DNA of 64,000 nt from Pseudomonas vranovensis DSM 16006 (GTDB lineage: Bacteria; Pseudomonadota; Gammaproteobacteria; Pseudomonadales; Pseudomonadaceae): assembly GCF_000425805.1 (NCBI RefSeq), contig NZ_AUED01000004.1:341975-405974 (forward strand), in the 5' to 3' direction. Of this stretch, positions 1 to 7,331 are shown one piece after another (position 1 is the stretch's first letter; every line of letters begins with the position of its first letter). The translations under genes were made by a program, and so were the position numbers. A model generated the notes under the pieces. That model had not been told where the DNA came from. It did not search any database and was given only the letters and a program-made list of their open reading frames with translations.

Positions 1-973
1 GGTAGCCGTGGACGTTGATGCCGGTCGGCTTGCGGTAGCCGGCGCCTTCGAGCATGGCAGGCCAGAACAGGGCGTGGAAGTTGACGATGTCCTTGCCGAT
101 GAAGTGGTAGAGCTCGGCCTTGGAGTCCTTGTTCCAGAACGCGTCGAAGTCCAGCTCCGGGCGGCGGTCACACAGGTTCTTGAAGCTGGCCATGTAGCCG
201 ATCGGCGCATCCAGCCAGACATAAAAGTACTTGCCGGGCTCGTCAGGGATCTCGAAGCCGAAGTACGGGGCGTCACGGGAGATGTCCCATTCCTGCAGGC
301 CAGCATCCAGCCACTCGGCGATCTTGTTGGCCACGGCGTCTTGCAAGGTGCCGCTGCGGGTCCACTGTTGAAGCATGGCCTGGAAGTCAGGCAGCTTGAA
401 GAAGAAGTGCTGGGAGTCCTTGAGCACCGGGGTGGCACCGGAAATCGCCGACTTCGGGTTCTTCAGCTCGGTGGGCGCGTAGGTGGCACCGCATTTTTCG
501 CAGTTGTCGCCGTACTGGTCGTCGGCGGCACACTTGGGGCAGGTGCCCTTGATGAAACGGTCGGCCAGGAACATTTTCTTGTCCGGGTCGAAGTACTGGG
601 TGATCGAGCGGGTGGCAATGTGCCCGGCATCACGCAGCTTGAGGTAGATCTGGCTCGACAGCTCGCGGTTTTCTTCGGCGTGGGTCGAGTGGAAATTGTC
701 GAAATCCACCAGGAAGTCGGCGAAATCCCCACTGTGCTCGGCCTGGACGGCGGCAATCAGTTGCTCCGGGGTGATGCCCTCCTTCTCGGCGCGCAGCATG
801 ATGGCCGACCCATGGGCGTCGTCTGCACAGACATACACGCACTGGTTGCCGCGATGCTTCTGAAAGCGCACCCACATGTCTGTCTGGATGTACTCGAGCA
901 TATGGCCAAGGTGGATCGAACCATTGGCATAGGGCAGGGCGCTGGTGACGAGAATCTGACGGGGCTCGGACAT
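1..973 (-). CDS. metG: Methionyl-tRNA synthetase, 5' part (runs off the window)
   Basis: Class I aminoacyl-tRNA synthetase that charges tRNA-Met in the cytoplasm. About 324 codons are visible, beginning [19 protein letters not shown]. The HIGH-type ATP motif appears as HLGH near residue 22. A zinc-knuckle pair (CPKC ... CEKC, about residues 145-161) marks the MetG class with the inserted connective zinc domain. The KMSKS loop, anticodon domain and any C-terminal tRNA-binding domain lie beyond position 1, so completeness cannot be judged. The ATG at 973-971 opens the conserved N-terminus. The gene is divergent from apbC, with a 156-base promoter-bearing gap between them, an arrangement that I recall as common in Pseudomonas. 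Confidence 0.97.
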   Translation of the reverse strand, partial: MSEPRQILVTSALPYANGSIHLGHMLEYIQTDMWVRFQKHRGNQCVYVCADDAHGSAIMLRAEKEGITPEQLIAAVQAEHSGDFADFLVDFDNFHSTHAEENRELSSQIYLKLRDAGHIATRSITQYFDPDKKMFLADRFIKGTCPKCAADDQYGDNCEKCGATYAPTELKNPKSAISGATPVLKDSQHFFFKLPDFQAMLQQWTRSGTLQDAVANKIAEWLDAGLQEWDISRDAPYFGFEIPDEPGKYFYVWLDAPIGYMASFKNLCDRRPELDFDAFWNKDSKAELYHFIGKDIVNFHALFWPAMLEGAGYRKPTGINVHGY

Positions 974-1129
974 GGGGGCTCGGCTACTTTTTTCGGCTAC
1001 TTGAGATGAAACGGTGATCGGCCACTATAAAACGCCGGGAAATTTATTTCACCCCATGTACGTATCTATGGATGTTTCGCGGGTTAGCATAGTCGCCTGT
1101 TTTACTCAGTCTTTATCACGGGAGTCTCC

Positions 1130-2224
1130 ATGAGTGCCGTCACTCGCGCAGCCGTCGAAGCCGTTCTTCGCCAGTACACCGACCCTTATCTGAACCAGGA
1201 CCCGGTCAGCGCCGGTTGTGTGCAGGCCATCGACATCCAGGGCGACCGGGTCAATGTTCAGCTACAGCTCGGTTATGCCGCCGGTCTGTTCAAGAATGGC
1301 TGGGCCCAGGTCCTGCAAACGGCCGTCGAGGGTATCGACGGCGTCGCCGCAGCGAAGGTCGAGATCAGTTGCGTGATTGCCGAGCACAAGGCCCAGGCCC
1401 AGATTCCTGGCCTGGCCAACGTCAAGAACATCATTGCCGTGGCCTCGGGCAAGGGGGGGGTGGGCAAATCCACTACCGCCGCTAACCTGGCGTTGGCGCT
1501 GGCGCGTGAAGGCGCCCGCGTGGGCATTCTGGATGCGGACATCTACGGTCCGAGCCAGGGTGTGATGTTCGGTATACCCGAGCGCACTCGCCCGCAGATC
1601 CGTGACCAGAAGTGGTTCGTGCCGCTCAAGGCCCATGGCGTAGAAGTAATGTCGATGGCGTTCCTGACCGATGACAACACGCCGATGGTCTGGCGCGGTC
1701 CGATGGTGTCCGGTGCCTTGCTGCAACTGGTGACCCAGACCGCCTGGGACAACCTCGACTACCTGGTGATCGACATGCCGCCAGGCACGGGTGACATCCA
1801 GTTGACCCTGGCGCAGAAAGTGCCGGTTGCAGGTTCGGTGATCGTCACCACCCCCCAGGACCTGGCGCTGCTAGACGCCAAGAAAGGGGTCGAGATGTTC
1901 CGCAAGGTCAATATTCCGGTGCTGGGTGTGGTCGAGAACATGGCGGTCCACATCTGCTCGAACTGTGGTCATGCCGAGCATCTGTTCGGTGAGGGTGGGG
2001 GCGAGAAGCTTGCGGCGCAATATGGCGTTGAACTGCTGGCCTCGTTGCCGCTGTCGATGCTGATTCGCGAACAGGCTGACAGCGGCAAGCCGACAGCCAT
2101 TGCCGAACCGGAAAGCCAGATTGCCATGGTATACCAGGAGTTGGCTCGCCAGGTGGGCGCACGGATTGTATTGCAGGAAGCGGCTGCGCCGGCAATGCCG
2201 AGCATCACCATCAGCGAGGATTGA
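1130..2224 (+). CDS. apbC: Iron-sulfur cluster carrier ATPase ApbC (Mrp/NBP35 family)
   Basis: 364-residue cytoplasmic P-loop ATPase that binds and transfers Fe-S clusters. Residues 1-90 form the DUF59/MIP18-like N-terminal domain. The deviant Walker A of the MinD/Mrp class, GKGGVGKST, lies near residues 108-116. The PGTGD switch follows near 219, and the CSNC cysteine pair that bridges the cluster between subunits is near residues 278-281. The ATG at 1130 follows a good GGGAG ribosome site. It stands alone, ends just before a REP palindrome and an intrinsic terminator, and is divergent from metG. Length and motifs are normal for the family. Confidence 0.96.
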   Translation: MSAVTRAAVEAVLRQYTDPYLNQDPVSAGCVQAIDIQGDRVNVQLQLGYAAGLFKNGWAQVLQTAVEGIDGVAAAKVEISCVIAEHKAQAQIPGLANVKNIIAVASGKGGVGKSTTAANLALALAREGARVGILDADIYGPSQGVMFGIPERTRPQIRDQKWFVPLKAHGVEVMSMAFLTDDNTPMVWRGPMVSGALLQLVTQTAWDNLDYLVIDMPPGTGDIQLTLAQKVPVAGSVIVTTPQDLALLDAKKGVEMFRKVNIPVLGVVENMAVHICSNCGHAEHLFGEGGGEKLAAQYGVELLASLPLSMLIREQADSGKPTAIAEPESQIAMVYQELARQVGARIVLQEAAAPAMPSITISED

Positions 2225-2230
2225 GGCTCA

Positions 2231-2277
2231 TCGCCGGGCGAGCCCGCTCCTACCGTAGGAGCGGGCTCGCCCGGCGA
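2231..2277. repeat. REP palindrome (single, near-perfect hairpin)
   Basis: Two 21-base arms (2232-2252 and 2256-2276) are exact reverse complements around a 3-base loop. The core GAGCCCGCTCCTA is the Pseudomonas REP signature found six more times in this window. It lies between the apbC stop and the terminator. Confidence 0.85.
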
Positions 2278-2291
2278 AAAAAACCGGGCAT

Positions 2292-2326
2292 AAAAAAGCC
2301 CCGCCTGTTGAGGGCGGGGCTTTTTT
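2292..2326. terminator. Bidirectional intrinsic terminator between apbC and csp
   Basis: The stem GCCCCGCC/GGCGGGGC is flanked by A6 on one side and T6 on the other, so it can end transcripts from both apbC (plus) and the cold-shock gene (minus), which converge here. Confidence 0.93.
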
Positions 2327-2344
2327 CAAGCTGTAAAGCGGAAG

Positions 2345-2554
2345 TTAGATAACTTCTACTTCTTCAGCCTGCATGCCTTTCTGACCGCGGGTAGCGATGA
2401 AAGAAACCTGCTGGCCTTCTTTCAGGCTCTTGAAGCCGTCAGCCTTGATGGCTTTGAAGTGTACGAACAGGTCGTCACCGGATTGTGGGGTGATGAAGCC
2501 GAAGCCTTTTTCATCGTTGAACCACTTAACGGTACCGGTTTGGCGATTGGACAT
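2345..2554 (-). CDS. Cold-shock domain protein (CspA family)
   Basis: 69-residue single OB-fold protein that binds single-stranded RNA and DNA. Both RNA-binding motifs are intact: RNP1 as KGFGFI (about residues 16-21) and RNP2 as LFVHF (about 29-33). The start is set by a strong AAGGAG site ahead of the ATG at 2554. The roughly 280 bases upstream carry no other gene and could hold the long structured leader typical of cold-shock genes. Which csp paralogue this is cannot be decided from sequence alone. Confidence 0.95.
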   Translation of the reverse strand: MSNRQTGTVKWFNDEKGFGFITPQSGDDLFVHFKAIKADGFKSLKEGQQVSFIATRGQKGMQAEEVEVI

Positions 2555-2904
2555 GGTCTGTCTCCTTGGACAAAGTTAACTACGGCTCAGGAAACGCCCT
2601 GGCCGAGACTGAGTGCAAAGAGGCAGAAAATTCATGAAGATGGGTTGATCGAGATCTTGCATCAGGTAGATATTCTCAGTGACACGTGCAGCACAGTGGC
2701 GTCACCTTAACCCTTTTTCCAGAACGTGCCAATGGTCTTGTTCAGCTTTCGCGCAAATCATGACTGACGGTGTTGGTGGGCTAGCTACAAGCCCCGCCGG
2801 GCGGGGATTCGCTGCCTTGCAGTGGATGAAACTTTGAACCCGGCGCCCGGCCCGGTAAGATGCGCCACAGAATTTCTTCACCTCGTTACTTCAGGACACC
2901 CGCC
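2555..2904. other. Gene-free stretch between csp and dcd
   Basis: 350 bases holding the divergent promoters of the cold-shock gene and dcd. I see the dcd promoter (2834-2861) but no convincing RNA gene. Short open frames here lack ribosome sites and Pseudomonas codon bias. The part next to csp probably forms its untranslated leader (inference from the family). Confidence 0.6.
2834..2861 (+). promoter_or_regulatory. Probable sigma-70 promoter of dcd
   Basis: TTGAAC and TAAGAT separated by 16 bases, about 44 bases ahead of the dcd ATG. The match is by eye only. Confidence 0.5.
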
Positions 2905-3471
2905 ATGAGCATCAAATCGGACAAGTGGATTCGCCGCATGGCGCAGGAACACGGCATGATCGAGCCGTTCGTCGAGCGCCAGGTGCGCGGTGAGAGCGAC
3001 AACCGGCTGATCTCCTTCGGTGTTTCCAGCTACGGCTACGATGTGCGCTGCGCCGACGAGTTCAAGGTCTTCACCAACATCAACTCGGCAACCGTCGATC
3101 CAAAGAATTTCGACGCTGGCAGCTTTGTCGACGTCAAGAGCGATGTCTGCATCATCCCTCCCAACTCCTTCGCCCTGGCCCGGACCGTCGAGTACTTCCG
3201 CATTCCGCGCAATGTGCTGACCATCTGCCTGGGTAAAAGCACCTATGCACGCTGCGGCATCATCGTCAACGTCACCCCGCTGGAGCCGGAGTGGGAAGGC
3301 CATGTGACCCTGGAGTTCTCCAACACCACCACCTTGCCGGCGAAAATCTACGCCAACGAGGGTGTCGCCCAGATGCTGTTCCTCGAATCCGACGAAGAGT
3401 GTGAAGTGTCCTATAAGGACCGTGGCGGCAAGTACCAGGGCCAGCGCGGCGTCACCCTGCCACGCACCTGA
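2905..3471 (+). CDS. dcd: dCTP deaminase
   Basis: 188-residue trimeric enzyme of the dUTPase superfamily that converts dCTP to dUTP, feeding thymidylate synthesis. The N-terminus [19 protein letters not shown] is typical, and the ATG at 2905 follows an AGGA ribosome site. An open frame extends upstream, but that part runs across the probable promoter. The conserved segments GKSTYARCG and [16 protein letters not shown] (catalytic Glu in the second) and the C-terminal GGKYQGQ nucleotide-closing tail are all present. Length agrees with Pseudomonas homologues. It is monocistronic or co-transcribed with the small gene 100 bases downstream. Confidence 0.96.
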   Translation: MSIKSDKWIRRMAQEHGMIEPFVERQVRGESDNRLISFGVSSYGYDVRCADEFKVFTNINSATVDPKNFDAGSFVDVKSDVCIIPPNSFALARTVEYFRIPRNVLTICLGKSTYARCGIIVNVTPLEPEWEGHVTLEFSNTTTLPAKIYANEGVAQMLFLESDEECEVSYKDRGGKYQGQRGVTLPRT

Positions 3472-3571
3472 GCCGACAAGCCGAGGGAATTCCTTGCCGC
3501 AGGCAGACTCCAATGCAGTGAACTGTTTCGCCAGGCAACAGGCCTGGCGCACTTCACCCAGGAGCTGCCCC

Positions 3572-3805
3572 ATGAAACTCGACCCTACCATCAGCGCCAA
3601 GCTGGCCGTGTTGCAGCCCAACCATGTCGGCGTGCTGGCCTGGTCGTTGATGGCTCATCCGCATCCGCACATCGCCCACGCCGGTGGTGTGCCTGGTCAA
3701 CCTGACCCAGACACCCCCGAGACGCCGCAACCCGGTGAGGTTCCGCCTATGGAGCCGGGCGAACCGACCCTGCCTGACGAGCCGCCTCCCGCGCCTGTGG
3801 CCTGA
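3572..3805 (+). CDS. Small conserved protein with acidic Pro-rich tail, function unknown
   Basis: 77 residues starting MKLDPTISAKLAVLQPNHVG. The first half is hydrophobic/amphipathic with a HPHPH cluster near residue 29. The second half is dominated by Pro, Glu and Asp (repeated PxP and PGE units) and is probably disordered. The ATG follows a CAGGAG ribosome site 6 bases upstream. Codon third positions are GC-rich, as in real genes nearby. I recall similar short proteins after dcd in other pseudomonads, but no function is known to me. No signal peptide is evident. Confidence 0.7.
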   Translation: MKLDPTISAKLAVLQPNHVGVLAWSLMAHPHPHIAHAGGVPGQPDPDTPETPQPGEVPPMEPGEPTLPDEPPPAPVA

Positions 3806-3827
3806 GCCGAGCTCCAGGTTTACCGCT

Positions 3828-4943
3828 TCAAGGCGATAGCAGATAGCCGCTGCGGTAAGCCTGCCGACCGGCAACGTGGGCGATGACCATGCCCGCGGTG
3901 GCCATGCGGCGCAGTGAGCGTGCGTACAGCAGGCCAGGCTGGGCATTGCTCACCGGTGTCACGCGGTCATTGAGCGGGTCAATCACTTCTGCGATCAGCT
4001 GGCCTGCCTCCAGGTACTGGCCAGGTTCGACATGAAACACCAGTAGCCCGCCCAAAGGCGTTGCAACCGGCTCGACGCCTGCCAATGGCGTTGCCGGGTA
4101 GAGCAACGCAGGCATCTGGGCAGCTTCGGCTTCGATAGCGCCGTAATGCATCAGGTAATCGAGAATCGCCGTGCAGTCCTGTTTTGCCAGCGGGTGGTTC
4201 ACATCGCCCTGACCACGCAGTTCGACCGTGACCGAAAAGCTGCCCTGGGGAATGGGAAACTGTTTGCCAAAGCGTTGGTGCAGCTGCCACCAGACCAGGG
4301 TGAAACACTCGTCGAACGACTGCCCGCCCGAGTCGGTGGCCAGCAGGCTGGCCTGGGTGCCGAGGTAGCGCGCCAGGGGTTCGACCTGCGGCCAGGCCTC
4401 TGGCGTGGTGTACAGGTGCGCGACGGCGTCGAAATCACAGTGCAGGTCCAGCACCATCTCCGCATCGCAGGCCAATCGTTGCAGTGTCAGGCGCTGGGAT
4501 TGCAGGGGCGTGTGTGCAGGATGGGCATCCAGGGCGCGCCGCAGGTACTCGCGAATCAAGGCCACGTTGTGCGCAGGATCCTGGCTCAAGTGGGCCTCGA
4601 TCTGATCACCGATAGCGTCGCTCAGGTCGACAAAGTTGCGGTTGAAGTTTTCTCCGCTTTGCAGCTCGAAACGGCCGAGCGGCACGTCCATCAGTACCTG
4701 CTCCAGGCCCACCGGGTTGGCAATCGGAACCAATACGATTTCGCGGCGCAGCATGCCCTTTGCTTCGAGCTCTGCCAGGCGCTGCTTGAGATGCCAGGCC
4801 ACCAGCATGCCGGGCAGCTCGTCTGCGTGCAGTGATGCCTGGATATAAATTTTGCCGGCACCTCGTGGGCCGAAATGAAAGCTGTGAATCTGGCGGGCGA
4901 TGCCTGGAACCGGCGCCAGAATGTCGTGGGTCGAGTGATGCAT
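3828..4943 (-). CDS. Succinylglutamate desuccinylase/aspartoacylase-family zinc hydrolase
   Basis: 371-residue enzyme of the M14-like AstE/AspA family, which cleaves N-acyl groups from amino acids or related amides. The metal ligands are visible: H39 and E42 in SLHADE, and H168 in DLHCD. The catalytic Glu is expected in VELRG near residue 240. The C-terminal ~70 residues look like the beta-barrel/biotinyl-like domain seen in longer members. The start at 4943 gives the conserved N-terminus. It is not part of an arginine (ast) operon here, so the substrate is unknown and the name astE would be unwarranted. Confidence 0.88.
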   Translation of the reverse strand: MHHSTHDILAPVPGIARQIHSFHFGPRGAGKIYIQASLHADELPGMLVAWHLKQRLAELEAKGMLRREIVLVPIANPVGLEQVLMDVPLGRFELQSGENFNRNFVDLSDAIGDQIEAHLSQDPAHNVALIREYLRRALDAHPAHTPLQSQRLTLQRLACDAEMVLDLHCDFDAVAHLYTTPEAWPQVEPLARYLGTQASLLATDSGGQSFDECFTLVWWQLHQRFGKQFPIPQGSFSVTVELRGQGDVNHPLAKQDCTAILDYLMHYGAIEAEAAQMPALLYPATPLAGVEPVATPLGGLLVFHVEPGQYLEAGQLIAEVIDPLNDRVTPVSNAQPGLLYARSLRRMATAGMVIAHVAGRQAYRSGYLLSP

Positions 4944-5013
4944 AACGGTCCTAGTGAGTCGGTCCTGGAAAGGTTGATATAAGCATAAAGTTTCCAGGCG
5001 CGCAGTCCCTTAC

Positions 5014-5089
5014 TTGTAGGCGCGGGCTTGCCCCGTGATAGCAATCGTTCAGGTAGATTGCCATCGCGGAGCGAGCCCGCTGCTACGGA
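5014..5089. repeat. REP pair (BIME) beside the cytochrome gene
   Basis: Two inverted REP copies: GCGGGCTTGCCCCGTGAT at about 5022-5039 and its complement-type copy GCGAGCCCGCTGCTACG at about 5071-5087. The second ends two to three bases from the stop codon of the minus-strand cytochrome gene and probably stabilises or ends its mRNA. Confidence 0.8.
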
Positions 5090-7144
5090 TCAGTAACGAG
5101 CATCCACCGGCTTGCCGCCGTTGGGCCAGTCCTTGGCCTTGTCGGGGAAGTCAGGCCGGGGCTGTTGCGAGAACCACGTGGCGACATCCACCGCCTCCTG
5201 ATCACTCAAGCCGCCCTGGCCCAGCGGGAAGCGTTCGTGAAAGCCGATCGGCATGTTGCGTTTGACGAAGGCCGCTGCCGTGTAGGTGCGCGCCATGCCG
5301 GCACCGATGTTGAACGACTGTTCTCCCCACAATGGCGGGAACACCAGGCTGCCATCGTCGCGTGCCAGACCTTCACCATTGCTGCCGTGACATACCGCGC
5401 ATTGCTTGACGTACACCTGCTGGCCATTGGCGAGGTCTGGCTTGATAGCCGGGTCGATCTTGCCGACACCGCGTCCGGCCACCTTGTCGCCAGGCTGGGT
5501 GTTGTTCTTCATCCACTCGAAGTACGCCACCATGGCCTGCATGTCGGCCGATTGAGGCGGGATCGGCGTGCCGTTCATGGAGCGACGGAAGCAGCCGTTG
5601 ATACGTTCCTCCAGGGTAATCACTTTGCCGGCGCGCGGCGCGTAGCCGGGGAAGAAGGCCGACACGCCGACAAAGGGCGAGCCGTCGGCCACGGTACCGG
5701 CGTTCAGGTGGCAGCTTGTGCAGTTCAGGGCGTTGCCGACGTTGTCGGGCAACAGTGCCTTGGTCTGCAGGTGCAGGCGCATACCGCGCACGACTTGCTC
5801 GGCGTTCGGGGCTGCCAGCAGGTCGGCCAGGCGTGGCGTCTGGAACGCGGTTGAATCAGTCGTTTGCGGGTTGAGCTGGCCACGCAGTTTCTTCACCTGC
5901 TGGGCGGTGACGGCCGGGCTGTCGTTGCCCCAGTGCCCACGTACGAAGGTGAGTATCTCGGCGATTTCCTGATCCGACAGGCGAGCGAAGCCGGGCATGG
6001 TGTAGACCCGTGAGTGGGTTGCGGTCTGCGCAGTTTTCCAGCCGGTGAGGGTGATATGCAGCAAGGAAGTCGGGTCGTTCGAGGTCACGCTGGGGTTGCC
6101 GGCAAGCGGTGGAAACATGCCTTTGACGCCTGCACCGTCGGTGCGGTGACAGTCGCTGCAGAACTGTGTGTAGCCCAGGCCGCCACGGCTGCTGTACAGG
6201 TCATCCGGCGGCATGGCCGGTGTCAGCGCTACGGCCGGCATGGGCAAGTCATGCTCTCCCGGCGGCAAGGATTTGAGGTAGCTGGCGATGGCGACGAGGT
6301 CGGCATCGCTGAAGTGCTGGGTACTGTGATGGATGACTTCAGCCATGTTGCCCGAAACGGTGGCAAAGCGATTTTGTCCGGTTTTGAGCAATTGCACGGT
6401 GTCCGGTACCGTCCACAAGTTGCGCAGGCTCAAGGCACGCCAGTGCTCTACGGTTTCGCCGGCGAGAAAGTGCTTGCCGCTGCTGCCGGCATCGCTCAGG
6501 GCTTTTTCCTGGAAGGCAATGCCCCGAGGTGTGTGGCAGGCACCGCAATGTCCCAGGCCCTGTACCAGGTAAGCCCCGCGATTGATCACAGGGTCCTGGT
6601 CGGGGTCGGCTTCAAACGGCTGGGTGTCGAGGAAGGCCCAGTTCCAGAACGCCAGGCCCCAACGCATGTTGAACGGCCAGCTCATGTTGGCAGACTGGTT
6701 GGAGCGGCTGATCGGTGGAACGTCGTGCATCAGGTAGGCAAAGAGTGCGCGCATATCCTCTTCGGTCATTTTGGCGTAGGACGGATAAGGCATGGCCGGA
6801 TAGAGGTGGGTGCCGTCCGCCCTCACACCCTCGCGCATGGCCGTGTCGAACTGCTCGAAGCTGTAGCGGCCAATGCCGGTGTCCGGGTCGGGCGTAATGT
6901 TGCTGGAGTAGATAATGCCCATGGGCGTTTTCAACTGCAGGCCACCGGCCATGAGTGGGCCCTTGGGGGCGGTGTGGCAGGCGATGCAGTCGCCCAGTTG
7001 TGCCACGTACTTGCCGCGTTCGAGCTGGGTGTTGTCGACCGGTACAGGTGGGGTTGTTGCCGGCGCTGCGTCGCTGGCGTGAAGGGTTGGGATCAACAAC
7101 AACGTCGCGGCGTATAGCGCCAGACGTGAAAGGGCACAAGCCAT
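5090..7144 (-). CDS. Exported five-haem cytochrome c: AdhB-like tri-haem half fused to TsdA-like di-haem half
   Basis: 684-residue periplasmic protein with a Sec signal peptide (residues 1-24). Five CXXCH haem sites are present: CIACH 53-57, CGACH 200-204, CSDCH 329-333, CTSCH 475-479 and CAVCH 582-586. Residues about 40-405 resemble the tri-haem cytochrome subunit of membrane alcohol/gluconate dehydrogenases. Residues about 430-684 resemble thiosulfate dehydrogenase TsdA, including ERINGCFRRSMNG, where Cys518 sits at the position of the family's unusual Cys haem ligand. No dehydrogenase flavoprotein or quinoprotein gene is adjacent. The ATG at 7144 has an AAAGGA ribosome site. The fusion reads as one unbroken frame. 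Thiosulfate oxidation is an inference from the C-terminal half. Confidence 0.88.
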   Translation of the reverse strand: MACALSRLALYAATLLLIPTLHASDAAPATTPPVPVDNTQLERGKYVAQLGDCIACHTAPKGPLMAGGLQLKTPMGIIYSSNITPDPDTGIGRYSFEQFDTAMREGVRADGTHLYPAMPYPSYAKMTEEDMRALFAYLMHDVPPISRSNQSANMSWPFNMRWGLAFWNWAFLDTQPFEADPDQDPVINRGAYLVQGLGHCGACHTPRGIAFQEKALSDAGSSGKHFLAGETVEHWRALSLRNLWTVPDTVQLLKTGQNRFATVSGNMAEVIHHSTQHFSDADLVAIASYLKSLPPGEHDLPMPAVALTPAMPPDDLYSSRGGLGYTQFCSDCHRTDGAGVKGMFPPLAGNPSVTSNDPTSLLHITLTGWKTAQTATHSRVYTMPGFARLSDQEIAEILTFVRGHWGNDSPAVTAQQVKKLRGQLNPQTTDSTAFQTPRLADLLAAPNAEQVVRGMRLHLQTKALLPDNVGNALNCTSCHLNAGTVADGSPFVGVSAFFPGYAPRAGKVITLEERINGCFRRSMNGTPIPPQSADMQAMVAYFEWMKNNTQPGDKVAGRGVGKIDPAIKPDLANGQQVYVKQCAVCHGSNGEGLARDDGSLVFPPLWGEQSFNIGAGMARTYTAAAFVKRNMPIGFHERFPLGQGGLSDQEAVDVATWFSQQPRPDFPDKAKDWPNGGKPVDARY

Positions 7145-7291
7145 TGCAATATTCCTTTATTCACCCGGCCTGGAGCGATCCTTGGGCGCAGGTGTGCAAT
7201 CGTTTTCAGAGATCATCAGGCAGAACCGGGGCGAACTTCGCCCCAGTTTCGTTGTAAGGCAATTGCGGGCGGGGGCAGTTGATATGGATCA

Positions 7292-7318
7292 GCGCAGCCG
7301 GCATTGCACCGGCTGCGC
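7292..7318 (-). terminator. Stem-loop after quiP
   Basis: Perfect 10-base arms GCGCAGCCGG/CCGGCTGCGC lie 14-40 bases past the quiP stop. There is no U-run, so it may act as an mRNA 3'-end stabiliser rather than a true intrinsic terminator. Confidence 0.5.
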
Positions 7319-7331
7319 GGGCAGGAAAGGT

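Noticed and set aside
8..1009. A 333-codon open frame on the plus strand antisense to metG
   Set aside because: It is the mirror of metG produced by GC-rich codon bias. It has no ribosome site, and the metG frame shows clear family motifs.
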